Assembly (NCBI RefSeq): GCF_001593955.1
Contig: NZ_LTAZ01000008.1
Coordinates: 1-64,000, forward strand
DNA: 64,000 nt
Origin: Halalkalicoccus paucihalophilus
GTDB lineage: Archaea; Halobacteriota; Halobacteria; Halobacteriales; Halalkalicoccaceae
Direction of reading: 5' to 3'
Shown: positions 26,941 through 36,080 of the stretch, one piece after another
How positions within the stretch are numbered: position 1 is the stretch's first letter
How the letters are laid out: each line of letters begins with the position of its first letter
The notes under the pieces: model-generated
Seen by the model: the letters and a program-made list of their open reading frames with translations, nothing else
Told to the model about the DNA's origin: nothing
Databases searched by the model: none
Position numbers and translations under genes: made by a program

Positions 26941-27549
26941 ATGATGGCGACGACTCACGCGCTGATTGGGGGTGCGGTCGTGGTTCTGTTAACCCGGTTT
27001 GCGCCGGAGATGACCCCGATTGCCGTGACCGCAGCGCTAGCCGGCGGTGTTTTTCCGGATCTGGATCTGTATGCGAACCACCGGAAAACCCTCCATTTCC
27101 CGGTATATTACTGGATTCCGGCGACGCTCGCGGTGCTCGTGGTCGCGCTCATACCCACCACAACGACGGTTGCCGTCGCCGCATTCGTCCTCGCGGCCGC
27201 GGTCCACTCGACGATGGACGTCTTCGGTGGTGGACTGGAACTCCGACCGTGGCTCGGTACGTCCGACCGGGCCGTCTACAATCACTACCGGCGCCACTGG
27301 ATCCGTCCCCGGCGGTGGATCCGCTATGATGGAGCTCCGGCGGACTTCCTTCTCGGGGCCGTCGGTGCAGTCCCGGTCGTAACAGTCACCGACGGGCCGC
27401 TCCGAACGATCGTGCTCGGCGCGGTCGTCGTCTCGGGAGTGTACGCACTGGTGCGCAAACACCTCCCGGACCTGGCGACCGTGATCGCTAGCAACCTCCC
27501 CAAACCGCTCCGCACTCACGTTCCTGACCGATTCGTCGACGTCGAGTGA
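26941..27549 (+). CDS. YdjM-family membrane metal-dependent hydrolase-like protein
   Basis: 202 residues. MMATTHALIGG opens the protein with the conserved His, followed by GGVFPDLDLYANHRKTLHFPVYYW and a VHSTMDVFGGG motif; these His/Asp residues are the putative metal site of the YdjM (LexA-regulated, PF04307) family. About four membrane segments. The C-terminal part is basic (RRHWIRPRRWIRYDG). The role of the family is poorly known. Followed by another membrane protein gene on the same strand. Confidence 0.82.
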   Translation: MMATTHALIGGAVVVLLTRFAPEMTPIAVTAALAGGVFPDLDLYANHRKTLHFPVYYWIPATLAVLVVALIPTTTTVAVAAFVLAAAVHSTMDVFGGGLELRPWLGTSDRAVYNHYRRHWIRPRRWIRYDGAPADFLLGAVGAVPVVTVTDGPLRTIVLGAVVVSGVYALVRKHLPDLATVIASNLPKPLRTHVPDRFVDVE

Positions 27550-27712
27550 CGGGCGGGATGACGCAGGGTATCTGAGCTGTTCCGAAGCGTTCGAGCGGTC
27601 CCGTTGTACTCCGAGAGCCGACTCCGACTCGTGACCGTCCCTCAATCGCGCGAACTCCCGAGCGTCTCGATCGTGCGCCATCCGTTCGAGATACGCAGCT
27701 ATTTCCCGGCCG

Positions 27713-28324
27713 ATGCCCTCATCGCTCCCAATGCCTCTCTCGGAGGTCCCGCGGACGGTCGCACACGGGGTCGAACGCGGCGTTAGATCCGGGATCGTGA
27801 GCGTCCTTCTCATCGGAGTCCGTCGGCGGGACCCGGGGGCGATCGTCAACGCCACCCTCGCATTCGTGGCGGCCTCCCTCCCTGACGTTATCGAACACCG
27901 ATACGACGTCGAGTTCCGGCCGTGGCAGCGCGTCTACGCGTCGATCGCGATGCTCATGCACGCGGTGGGGATGCTCGGCCCGTACGACGACGTCTGGTGG
28001 TGGGATCACCTCACGCACACGCACTCCGCGACACTGCTAGGCGGGATCGTCTACACCGCAAGCCGTCGCCGGGGCCGTGACCCCCGGACGGACGTTATTG
28101 GTGTCGTCGCATGTGTCGGTATCCTCTGGGAGGGCATGGAGTACGTCATTCACACCGCCGCCAACCGGCTCGGTATCGAACCCATCCTCGTCACCTATAG
28201 CAAGATCGACATCGTGTTCGATATCCTCTTCGACCTCGTTGGTGCCGTCCTCGTCATCGTGGCCGGTGACTCGCTCCTCGAGAATTTCGACCTCGAGCAC
28301 GGTGAACCCCGTCCCGGCCGGTAG
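27713..28324 (+). CDS. Membrane protein, DUF2238/YjdF-like
   Basis: 203 residues with about five hydrophobic segments. The diagnostic stretch is DVWWWDHLTHTHSATLLGGIV (~83-103), a His/Asp-rich membrane motif shared with YjdF-like proteins, plus LWEGMEYVIH and a DIVFDILFDLVGAVLVI helix. Start is uncertain between 27713 and 27731. It follows the YdjM-like gene, and the two may act together at the membrane. Function unknown. Confidence 0.72.
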   Translation: MPSSLPMPLSEVPRTVAHGVERGVRSGIVSVLLIGVRRRDPGAIVNATLAFVAASLPDVIEHRYDVEFRPWQRVYASIAMLMHAVGMLGPYDDVWWWDHLTHTHSATLLGGIVYTASRRRGRDPRTDVIGVVACVGILWEGMEYVIHTAANRLGIEPILVTYSKIDIVFDILFDLVGAVLVIVAGDSLLENFDLEHGEPRPGR

Positions 28325-28363
28325 GAGTACTAGTGATCCCTGCTACGACGGGTATTCTATCCG

Positions 28364-28873
28364 TTATCCTGTTTCGTTCCCAGTGCTCTCAGTCCGGGTT
28401 TCGTTCTGGGTGCCGGTCCCTTCGACGATCTCCGCATCTGCCGAGATCGTAAAGCCGGTCGCCTCGCCGCTGGCCTCATCTCCAACGACGACGTAGAACT
28501 GCCACTTGTTGTCCGGACGCAAGTTATCGATGTCTTCGGTGGACGTATCGACGAACTCGTTGATGACCGTATCCTCGTTATAGAGCGTCGCTGTGACTTC
28601 GATGTCATTGAGCGGACTGTCGCTGACGTTTTCGACGGTTCCCAGTACGCCGACGTCGTCGCCCGTCGAGTACGCACTGTACGAGGGTATCTCTAGATAC
28701 TCCGGCGTTTCTTCGATCTCTCCGTCGATATCCTTGGACGGCCAGTCCGTCCCGTTACCGCCCCCGTTCGAAGTGTCTGTTCCACCGGTGTCACCGACGC
28801 AACCGGCGACGGCGATGCCGGCGACTGTTGCCCCTGTGGTCGTAAGAAACGCTCGTCGATCCAGGTCCCTCAC
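28364..28873 (-). CDS. FxLYD-type lipoprotein
   Basis: About 169 residues from the GTG at 28873 (VRDLDRRAFLTTTGATVAG); the frame opens at 28957 but the extra residues do not look like protein. Tat signal with lipobox VAGC. A Gly/Asn linker leads to one FxLYD-like beta-sandwich: VGVLGTVENVSDSPLNDIEVTATLYNED, then WQFYVVVGDEASGEATGFTISADAEIVEG. Such proteins are common surface lipoproteins of haloarchaea with unknown roles. A decayed piece of a related gene lies just upstream. Confidence 0.78.
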   Translation of the reverse strand: MRDLDRRAFLTTTGATVAGIAVAGCVGDTGGTDTSNGGGNGTDWPSKDIDGEIEETPEYLEIPSYSAYSTGDDVGVLGTVENVSDSPLNDIEVTATLYNEDTVINEFVDTSTEDIDNLRPDNKWQFYVVVGDEASGEATGFTISADAEIVEGTGTQNETRTESTGNETG

Positions 28874-29119
28874 GTGGTGTGGTATGGCCGGGGTCGGAAG
28901 TCCGTTCTGCCTGTTTTTGCGCCCTACTTTTAGCCCGCTAGCAGAATGATCACCCAATACTCTTCCGGCCCCTTACTAGGAATCGAGGGCCTCCACTCGC
29001 GGAGAGACCGTCAGTTGAACGTTTTCGCCGTCATCGGACTCACCGGTCATCTCATAGCATCCATGGTGGTCACCAGTTTACGACGCCCGTCTAAGCGAGT
29101 CGACGAGCGCTCCCTCACC

Positions 29120-29340
29120 GGAGTGTTCGTCGTCTCAGTGGCGGAGGTCCATCCCGTGTCATTCATCCCGTTATCGACCTCTTCGACCACCTCGACGTCA
29201 GCCGAGATTGTAAAGTCGGACGCATTAGAGAGGTTCCTGTGGGCACCTCGGTGTATCCACTCGTCGTGGATCTCGGTGCACTCGTGGTGTCGTCGTCTGT
29301 GATGGTCGGGATCGGAACGTACCTCTTCGAACGCGTCGAA
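29120..29340 (-). pseudogene. Decayed fragment of an FxLYD lipoprotein gene
   Basis: One minus-strand frame reads SDFTISADVEVVEEVDNG, matching TGFTISADAEIVEG at the end of the 28364-28873 protein. The rest of the domain is missing or frameshifted. It is probably the leftover of a tandem duplication. Confidence 0.55.
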
Positions 29341-29870
29341 GCGACCTGAAATATACAATAGTTGGCGAGTAATCGAAGGAAGCGGAGGAACGGGGGATGG
29401 GGCCAGGACAGACCCCAGCCACTGCGATCACCACATGGACACTTCAATGAACTACGAGGGGAATGGAGCAGTTTGGCTCTCTTATGTACGGGAGCTGTGT
29501 ACGATGGATGGAGGTTGATCACCTCCTTTCGGCGCCTTCTTCGTGCCAGTGGACGGATTTCGGCGTCCAGTGGGACGAAGGTAGTATATCACTATTGCCT
29601 TGTGCTTGCATACCACAATATATTTTACCACGCACGACGGGACGCCGAGACGGTACGCCCGACGAGCTCGGACCGGGTCGTCACTGCTATGGTGTAAGGA
29701 AGACGATGAGGGTGTTCACGCTCATGTGGCGTACGTCCCCGTGTCGGTACCGCGGCCCTGAGCAGTTCCTCAGACCATGATCCTGCTCCTGCTACGTTTT
29801 CGATGATCCCGTCTTACCGGTGTGCTCGCTTTCTCCCTAGTGCTGTCCCACCAGCACACCCTTGATCGGG
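29341..29870. other. Intergenic with inverted repeats
   Basis: No gene. A hairpin with arms GGAGGT / ACCTCC lies near 29510-29527. A second perfect 6-bp inverted repeat GTGCTG / CAGCAC (29840-29857) sits about 14 bp before the TATA box of the tct operon and could be an operator. Confidence 0.4.
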
Positions 29871-29880
29871 GGTATTATAT
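29871..29880 (+). promoter_or_regulatory. TATA box of the tctCBA operon
   Basis: GTATTATAT centred ~30 bp before the ATG of tctC at 29906, the spacing expected for a leaderless archaeal transcript. Confidence 0.5.
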
Positions 29881-29905
29881 GACATGATAGATAACCCATG
29901 GTCCG

Positions 29906-30925
29906 ATGGCGAAACGAGACGTGATACCACACAACGAAATCGGACGACGAGAATACATTACTACCGTCGGTGCCCTCGGAATGGGCGGGCTTGCTGGCTG
30001 TGCCGGCCAGCTTGGGGGTGACGAGGAAGAAGGGGAGTTCCCAAGCCAGGACATCGAGATGATCTGTCCGTGGGCGGCCGGCGGCGGCACCGACCTGACC
30101 GGTCGACAGATCGCCGACCTCGCCCAGGATCCCCTCGGGGTCTCGCTGTACGTCACCAACCAGACGGGCGGTAGCGGCAGTGCGGGTTTTAACGCCATCG
30201 CAAACGCGGAGACCAACGGCTACACCGTCGGGATCACTACCGTCGAGATCTGTACGATCTCGCATCTCGGAATCGCCGACGTCACGCCCGAGGATCTCGG
30301 TGCGGTCATCCAGTACAACTTCGATCCGGCCGCCCTCACGGTTCCCGAGGACGCCCCCTATAGTACCCTCGAGGAGTTCGTCGCCTACGCCGAGGAGAAC
30401 CCCGGAGAGATCCGGGTTTCGAACTCCGGGACCGGTGCGATCTGGCACCTCTCTGCGGCCGGCTTCGCCCAACAGGCCGGCATCGAACTCAGTCACGTCG
30501 GCTACGACGGCGGTTCGCCAGCGACCCAAGCGGTCGTCAGCGGCGAGGTCGAAGCGACGGCGGCGAGCGCACCGGAGGTTGCTGGCCAGGTTCAAGACGG
30601 CCCCCTTGAGATCCTCGCGGTGTTCGGCGAGGAGCGCCTCGACATGTTCCCTGAGGTGCCGACGCTTCAGGAGTTGGGCTACGACTTCACTATGGGCGCG
30701 TGGCGCGGACTGACGGTGCCCCAGGGAACCGACGAGGAGCGCATCGGTACCCTTGAAGAGGGTTTCACCAGCGTCTACGAGTCCGACGAGTTCCAGTCGT
30801 TCATGGAAGAACAGGGGTTCGGCCTCGTCTATCGCGACGCCGAGGAGTTCGGCCAGTTCATGCAGTCGGAGTACGACCGCTTCGGCGGGATCATCGACGA
30901 GCTCGGACTGGAACAATCGGGCTGA
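29906..30925 (+). CDS. tctC: Tripartite tricarboxylate transporter, substrate-binding lipoprotein
   Basis: 339 residues. Tat signal GRREYITTVGALGMGGLAGC with lipobox LAGC, so it is anchored outside the membrane. The body is a Bug/TctC periplasmic-type binding protein: ICPWAAGGGTDLTGRQIA (ligand-loop motif), YVTNQTGGSGSAGFNAIANA, and HVGYDGGSPATQAVVSGEVEA. It delivers a carboxylate to the TctAB membrane part encoded directly downstream. The substrate may be tartrate, malate or a related acid, given the dehydrogenase at 33867; inferred. Confidence 0.93.
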   Translation: MAKRDVIPHNEIGRREYITTVGALGMGGLAGCAGQLGGDEEEGEFPSQDIEMICPWAAGGGTDLTGRQIADLAQDPLGVSLYVTNQTGGSGSAGFNAIANAETNGYTVGITTVEICTISHLGIADVTPEDLGAVIQYNFDPAALTVPEDAPYSTLEEFVAYAEENPGEIRVSNSGTGAIWHLSAAGFAQQAGIELSHVGYDGGSPATQAVVSGEVEATAASAPEVAGQVQDGPLEILAVFGEERLDMFPEVPTLQELGYDFTMGAWRGLTVPQGTDEERIGTLEEGFTSVYESDEFQSFMEEQGFGLVYRDAEEFGQFMQSEYDRFGGIIDELGLEQSG

Positions 30926-30934
30926 TCGGTGAGC

Positions 30935-31435
30935 ATGGTCTCTCGTGTCTTTCGTTCGGACGCCATCGCCGCCGGACTGCTGGTTGCGCTCTCGGCGGCC
31001 GTCTTCGTCGTCAGTGCCGACTTCCCCACCGGTCGTGGTGGCGACCCCGGAGCGGCCTTCTTCCCGCGACTCATTGCCGGGACGATCGCGATACTCGCCG
31101 TCGGTCTCCTCCTCAAAGACCTCACCACAGACGAGCGTGCCGCCCATGAGATCGACCCGACCGTCGTTCGCCGGCTCGCCGTCGTCGTCGCGTTCCCGGC
31201 GCTCTACATCTTCGTCATGCCGATCGTCGGCTTTCCGCTGACGACGGTCGTCTTCCTGGCGGGACTCATGTGGTACTCCGGTGCGCGATCGATCCCGATC
31301 GTCCTCGGAAGTTCCATCGGGGTTATGTTCGTCCTCTATTACCTCTTCGGGGTCCTGTTTCAGGTTCCTCTTCCCGATGGACTCGTCCCGATCGGGGACG
31401 TGCTACCGGTCGTGATCCCTGTGGGGCTGATCTGA
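30935..31435 (+). CDS. tctB: Tripartite tricarboxylate transporter, small membrane subunit
   Basis: 166 residues from the ATG at 30935 (a GTG at 30929 is in frame). Four hydrophobic segments, beginning with AIAAGLLVALSAAVFVVSADF and the family PGAAFFPRLIAG motif, and later FPALYIFVMPIVGFPLTTVVFL. It sits between the binding-protein and large-subunit genes: 9 bp after tctC, and its stop is one base before the tctA start. Confidence 0.88.
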   Translation: MVSRVFRSDAIAAGLLVALSAAVFVVSADFPTGRGGDPGAAFFPRLIAGTIAILAVGLLLKDLTTDERAAHEIDPTVVRRLAVVVAFPALYIFVMPIVGFPLTTVVFLAGLMWYSGARSIPIVLGSSIGVMFVLYYLFGVLFQVPLPDGLVPIGDVLPVVIPVGLI

Positions 31436-31436
31436 C

Positions 31437-32930
31437 GTGCCCTCGGTCATCGACTTCTTCGCCCAGGGGGCCACGCTCGTCTTCGAACCGCTCGCGCTCG
31501 CGCTGATCGTCGTGGGGGTGGTGATCGGGCTTACCATGGGATCGTTGCCGGGCATGACGGCGACCATGACCGTCGCCGTCCTGGTCTCCTTTACCTTCGG
31601 CATGGAACCGGTCCAAGGAATGATGCTCCTGTTGGGGATCTACGGCGGTGCCCTGTATGCGGGGTCGATCCCAGCGATCCTCATCCGAACGCCGGGAACG
31701 CCGAGCGCCGCCGCGACGGTGTTCGACGGCTTCCCGCTGGCCGAACAGGGTAAAGCCGGTCGCGCGATCGGGATCGCGACCGTCGCCTCCTTCGTCGGCG
31801 GCGTCATCAGCGTGGTCTTCCTCGCGGTACTCGCCCCTCAGATCGCCACCGTTGCACTCGCGTTCCGATCCCCCGAGAACTTCGCGATCGCCGTCTTCGG
31901 GCTGACGATCATCGCCAGCATCAGCGGCGACTCCATCATCAAGGGGCTGATCTCGGGACTGTTGGGCATGTTTCTCGCGACTGTCGGACTCGACCCGAAC
32001 CTCGGGGTTCCCCGCTTTTCCTTCGGAGTCGAGGTGCTCACTGCCGGTATCGAGTTCATCGCTGTAATGATCGGGCTGTTCGGCATCGCTGAAGGGCTCG
32101 CTCGGTATCGCGCCGGAATCGATACCGACAGCGTCGAACAGGACCTCTCGACGGTCCGACCCACCCTCGGGGATCTCAAGAACATCAGCAACGTCACGTT
32201 CGGCTCGGGCGTCGTCGGCGCGTTCATCGGTGCCATCCCTGGTGCCGGCGGGGATATCGCCTCATTTGTCACGTACAACGAGGCCAAACGCTGGTGTAGT
32301 AACGCGGTCCCCGAGTTCGGCGAGGGAAACGTCCTCGGCGTCGCCGCCGCCGAATCGGGCAACAACGCTAGTACCGGTGGGGCGCTCATTCCGACCCTCA
32401 CTCTGGGGATCCCCGGCGACTCGGTCACGGCGATCCTGATCGGGGCGCTCCTGGTCCACGGCATTCGACCGGGTCCCGGCCTGTTCGAGAGCGAACCCGG
32501 CCTGGTCTATGCGATCTTCATCGGCTTCTTTCTGGTGTACGTCGTGATTCTGATCCTCGGACTCGTTGGCGCGCGCTACTGGGCTCGGCTGATCGATTTC
32601 CCCTCGATGTATCTCTGGCCCGTCATCTTCCTCCTGTGTATCGTTGGATCGATCGCGCTGCGGGGCAACCTGCTTGACGCATGGGTGATGCTGGGTGCCG
32701 GCGTGCTCGGCTATTTCATGCGGATGGACGACTACCCGTTGGCACCGATGGTGCTGGGGCTCATTCTCGGACCGATCGCCGAATCGAACCTCCGGCGGTC
32801 GTTGCAGGTCTCCGGTGGATCGCTGGAGGTTATCTACACTAGCCCGATTGCGATGACGATTCTTCTCTTCAGCGCGATTTCGTTGTTCCTGCCGGTCATT
32901 CGGCGGAGGATCCGGCAGTATCGGATGTGA
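31437..32930 (+). CDS. tctA: Tripartite tricarboxylate transporter, large membrane subunit
   Basis: 497 residues with GTG start right after tctB. About twelve membrane segments. The family signature GLTMGSLPGMTATMTVAVLV is near residue 25-45, GGALYAGSIPAILIRTPGTPSA follows, and the inverted-repeat half has GAFIGAIPGAGGDIASFVTYNEAKRW and LTLGIPGDSVTAILIGALLVHG. Uses the ion gradient to move substrate handed over by TctC. The operon ends here. Confidence 0.93.
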   Translation: MPSVIDFFAQGATLVFEPLALALIVVGVVIGLTMGSLPGMTATMTVAVLVSFTFGMEPVQGMMLLLGIYGGALYAGSIPAILIRTPGTPSAAATVFDGFPLAEQGKAGRAIGIATVASFVGGVISVVFLAVLAPQIATVALAFRSPENFAIAVFGLTIIASISGDSIIKGLISGLLGMFLATVGLDPNLGVPRFSFGVEVLTAGIEFIAVMIGLFGIAEGLARYRAGIDTDSVEQDLSTVRPTLGDLKNISNVTFGSGVVGAFIGAIPGAGGDIASFVTYNEAKRWCSNAVPEFGEGNVLGVAAAESGNNASTGGALIPTLTLGIPGDSVTAILIGALLVHGIRPGPGLFESEPGLVYAIFIGFFLVYVVILILGLVGARYWARLIDFPSMYLWPVIFLLCIVGSIALRGNLLDAWVMLGAGVLGYFMRMDDYPLAPMVLGLILGPIAESNLRRSLQVSGGSLEVIYTSPIAMTILLFSAISLFLPVIRRRIRQYRM

Positions 32931-33142
32931 ACGGGCGCGACGCCGGCTTTCCGTTCCCATCGGCCTCTACCCCGCTCGTCGATGATTTACACTCCGAACA
33001 GCGGTCACTATTCGTCCCTCGGCTCCCATACTCAATATACTATAACAGACTATAACTACAACAACGTCCGCTCGGGGTTCCGTTCAATAGGGTTTTGGAC
33101 CCTGAAGCGGTAGTCGGATACGAGTGCATGCAGGGGAGCGAT

Positions 33143-33253
33143 ATGGCCAAGAAAACGTACTGTTCACAGTGTGACGAGCATCGTGAAGTTCACGTGACCG
33201 TCCCGTGGCAACCGGACTTCTGTAGCGTCTGTGGGGCCGAAATAGACGAGTAG
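33143..33253 (+). CDS. 36-residue CxxC zinc-finger micro-protein
   Basis: MAKKTYCSQCDEHREVHVTV, then FCSVCGAEIDE: two CxxC knuckles 16 residues apart, as in a small zinc ribbon. An in-frame ATG at 33128 would add five residues. Coding use is consistent (mostly C/G in third positions). It lies 212 bp after tctA, with an A/T-rich stretch (ATACTATAACAGACTATAAC) ~110 bp upstream. Function unknown. Confidence 0.6.
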   Translation: MAKKTYCSQCDEHREVHVTVPWQPDFCSVCGAEIDE

Positions 33254-33443
33254 TCCCCGTTTTCGTAGCTCGATAGTGAGTTCGACCCGATCCGTTCTCT
33301 GAGGATCGATCCGGACAGTTGGATTCCATCCCAAAACCGGTGAGCCGGTTCGTCTTCCTCGACTCGCCCCTGACCGACACCACGCGGTTCCAGAACTGGC
33401 CGGTTCGGAATTATATTCCACAAAGTTTATTATACAAAATAAC

Positions 33444-33719
33444 ATGCGATGGATACCTATGAGCTCACGTCTCGTGACACCGATCACTCACGACCGGACC
33501 GGATCGGGAGACACCAGCTTTGGTGTGGTTCGGATAGCGCGGGTCCTCTGTGGGGGCGCTGTTCTGGCTGGTTCGATCGCGGCAGCTTTGATCGGTGGAA
33601 CGGTCTCGATGCCGACACTTACCCCGATGTGGCTCGCCCTCCTCGGTGGTGGAATCGTCTCCGCTTGGTGTTCGGTCTCGTTTCTCTGTGGTGCCGCTAT
33701 CGTCGCGAGCACGTCCTGA
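33444..33719 (+). CDS. Small membrane protein, unknown function
   Basis: 91 residues (86 from the ATG at 33459). Two hydrophobic segments: RIARVLCGGAVLAGSIAAALIGG and PMWLALLGGGIVSAWCSVSFLCGAAIVA. TTTATTATAC at 33426-33435 is ~25-30 bp before the second ATG and may be its promoter. No family recognised. Confidence 0.5.
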   Translation: MRWIPMSSRLVTPITHDRTGSGDTSFGVVRIARVLCGGAVLAGSIAAALIGGTVSMPTLTPMWLALLGGGIVSAWCSVSFLCGAAIVASTS

Positions 33720-33866
33720 ACGGGGCCCGATCGGCTCTCGGAGACGGTCCACGGGAGCGTTCACTACCGGTTCGCGGGACCGAACGATGACGATGCACCG
33801 TCAGCGATCGACGGGACCGCCTGCCGGATCGGAAGGGATTTCACGTACCACGGTAGCCGATGACTA

Positions 33867-34925
33867 ATGACGTACGATGTAGCGGTCATTCCCGGAGACG
33901 GTATTGGCCCGGAGGTCGTCGACCACGCGATGGCGCTCGTCGAGGAGGCGGCCGCCGCACACGACGTGTCGTTCGAAACCACCCGGTATGACTGGGGCTC
34001 CGAGCGATACCTCGCGGAGGGCGCGATGATGCCAGCGGACGCCCTCGATCGACTCCGGGGATACGACGCGATTTTCCTCGGTGCCGTGGGTCATCCCGAC
34101 GTCCCCGATCACGTGACCCTCCACGGTCTCCGCCTCGAGATCACGAAGGGGTTCAAACAGCACGTTTGCAAGCGTCCCTCGTACCTGTTCGAGGGGGTCA
34201 CCAGCCCGCTGCGGGAGTACGCCGGCGGCGACATCGACTTCGTCGTCTACAGGCAGAACACGGAGGGCGAGTACGCCGACCTTGGCGGCAGGGAGTACGG
34301 CGGGTTCGACAACGAGGTCGCGGTCCAGAGCGCGCTGTTCACCCGCGAGGGGACCGAAACGATCGTTCGCGCGGCGTTCGAGGCCGCAACCGAGCGCGCC
34401 GGAAAACTCACGAACATCACAAAGTCCAACGCCCAAGCTCATGGAATGGTCTTCTGGGACGATATCGTGACCGAGGTCGGTGAGGAGTACCCCAGCGTCG
34501 AGGTCGAACGATTGCTCGTGGACGCCGCCAGTATGGACTTCGTCAGGCGCCCCGACGAGTTCGACGTGATCGTCGCCTCGAACCTCTTCGGCGATATTCT
34601 CACCGATCTCGGTGCCGGTATCGTGGGCAGTCTCGGACTGGCTCCGTCGTCGAACATCGACCCGACCCGAATCCACCCCTCGATGTTCGAACCGGTACAT
34701 GGAAGCGCCTTCGATATCACCGGCAAGGGGATCGCGAACCCGATCGGGACCGTCCTTTCGTGGAAACTCCTCTGGGAGCACCTCGGTGAGGAGGCACTCG
34801 CCCGGGCGCTACACGACGCGGTGGCGGCCCAACTCGCGGATCCCGGTGCCCCGCGCACCCCCGACATCGGCGGGGATTCGGGAACCGAGGCGGTCGTGGA
34901 CGATCTCCGGTTGCGAATCGAGTGA
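33867..34925 (+). CDS. Tartrate/D-malate/isopropylmalate-type dehydrogenase
   Basis: 352 residues, beta-decarboxylating dehydrogenase family. VIPGDGIGPEVVD opens it; YDAIFLGAVGHPDVPDHVTLHGLRL has the loop typical of tartrate/D-malate dehydrogenases (TtuC/DmlA) rather than LeuB. Substrate-site Tyr in FVVYRQNTEGEY, Lys in NITKSNA, metal Asp residues in VASNLFGDILTDLGAG, and NAD loop EPVHGSAFDITGKGIANP. It would oxidise and decarboxylate D-malate, tartrate or 3-isopropylmalate. The nearby tct operon fits a carboxylate-use role; leucine genes are not nearby. Confidence 0.87.
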   Translation: MTYDVAVIPGDGIGPEVVDHAMALVEEAAAAHDVSFETTRYDWGSERYLAEGAMMPADALDRLRGYDAIFLGAVGHPDVPDHVTLHGLRLEITKGFKQHVCKRPSYLFEGVTSPLREYAGGDIDFVVYRQNTEGEYADLGGREYGGFDNEVAVQSALFTREGTETIVRAAFEAATERAGKLTNITKSNAQAHGMVFWDDIVTEVGEEYPSVEVERLLVDAASMDFVRRPDEFDVIVASNLFGDILTDLGAGIVGSLGLAPSSNIDPTRIHPSMFEPVHGSAFDITGKGIANPIGTVLSWKLLWEHLGEEALARALHDAVAAQLADPGAPRTPDIGGDSGTEAVVDDLRLRIE

Positions 34926-35064
34926 CCCGTGTTTCGTGGAGCGTGATCCCGTGTATCGATTCCGTGCATCGCCGGACACGGGATCCAGTCCCACTCGACG
35001 ACGTCCCAGCGGTCGAAACCGGCGTTCCTCACCCATTTTGTAGCTCGCCTCCCATCGTCGGACC

Positions 35065-35946
35065 ATGGACCGCACTGCGGACGACCTCGTGGTACTGTTG
35101 ACGGGCGCGACGAGCGGTATTGGGACCGTCGCCGCCCGGAGACTCGCACGGATGGGCGCGACGGTCGGGATCGTCGGCCGCGACGAGGCGCGAGGGAACC
35201 GGCTCGCCGAGGAGGTCACCGCATCGACGCCGGGGACGGTTCGCTTCCACCGCGCGGATCTCGCGACCCAGCACGCGGTTCGACGACTGGCCTCCGAGGT
35301 CACGAGCACGTACGACCGACTCGACGTGCTTGTTCACAACGCCGGACTCTCGACGCGCGACCGGACCATCACCGACGACGGGATCGAGCTGACCCTCGCG
35401 GTCAACCACCTCGCGCCGTACTTGCTCACCCACGAGCTCATGGACTCCCTTCGTGCGTCCGCTCCTGCACGCGTCGTCGTCACCGCATCCGGAATCCACA
35501 CTCGCGGCGAGCTGGCGTTCGACGACCTCAAGATGGAACGCGAGTACAGCGCCCTCGACGCCTACGCCCGGTCGAAACTGGCGAACGTCGCCTTTACTCT
35601 CGAACTCGCCGATCGGCTCGGGGACGACGCCGACATCGTCGCGAACTGCTTCCATCCGGGATTCGTCCCGTCGACGGGTCTGTTCCGGGACGCCCAGCTC
35701 CGGGTACGACTGTTCGTCCGCCTCGCCGCGGCCGTTCCCGGTATCGGGACGACGCCCGAGGCGGGTGCCGACCGCCTCGTCGACCTCGCGACGGCCCCGG
35801 AGTACGGCCACCGTTCCGGGCGCTACGTGGGAACCGATGGCCCAGAAGCGCCCGCACCGGCCGCGACCGACCCAGACGTTCGGGAGGAACTCTGGCGGAT
35901 CAGCGCCGACCTCGTCGGGATCGACCCCGAGTGGCCACGAAGCTGA
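35065..35946 (+). CDS. Short-chain dehydrogenase, retinol-dehydrogenase-like
   Basis: 293 residues. Cofactor motif LLTGATSGIGTVAARRLA, NAG in LVHNAGLST, Ser in VVVTASGIH, and the active Tyr/Lys in YARSKLAN. The C-terminal NCFHPGFVPSTGL is typical of the retinol dehydrogenase / WW-oxidoreductase-like SDR branch. Substrate unknown. Transcribed alone. Confidence 0.87.
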   Translation: MDRTADDLVVLLTGATSGIGTVAARRLARMGATVGIVGRDEARGNRLAEEVTASTPGTVRFHRADLATQHAVRRLASEVTSTYDRLDVLVHNAGLSTRDRTITDDGIELTLAVNHLAPYLLTHELMDSLRASAPARVVVTASGIHTRGELAFDDLKMEREYSALDAYARSKLANVAFTLELADRLGDDADIVANCFHPGFVPSTGLFRDAQLRVRLFVRLAAAVPGIGTTPEAGADRLVDLATAPEYGHRSGRYVGTDGPEAPAPAATDPDVREELWRISADLVGIDPEWPRS

Positions 35947-36044
35947 CGCCCGTGACCCGAATTCGGCTTCGGGCACCGAGACCAGTCACGAAACACGATG
36001 AGCAGTGAAAATCGTCGTTCTCAGACGCTGAGAATCTGCCCTTT

Positions 36045-36052
36045 CGTATAAG
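36045..36052 (+). promoter_or_regulatory. TATA box of the doxX-like gene
   Basis: CGTATAAG 29-36 bp before the ATG at 36081, correct spacing for a leaderless archaeal promoter. Confidence 0.45.
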
Positions 36053-36080
36053 ATACCAGTCGTCATATCTACAACTGTAC

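Noticed and set aside
27550..27712. Minus-strand frame with REIAAYLERMAHDRDAREFARLRDG
   Set aside because: Continues as antisense of the YdjM-like gene and lacks a stop of its own near the gap; no family match known to me.
29510..29528. GGAGGTTGATCACCTCC resembles the anti-Shine-Dalgarno end of 16S rRNA
   Set aside because: Only the short palindrome matches; there is no rRNA sequence around it. Treated as a simple hairpin.
29906..31147. Long minus-strand frame of 436 codons opposite tctC/tctB
   Set aside because: Arg/Glu/Asp-rich shadow typical of high-G/C antisense frames; the plus strand has clear transporter motifs.
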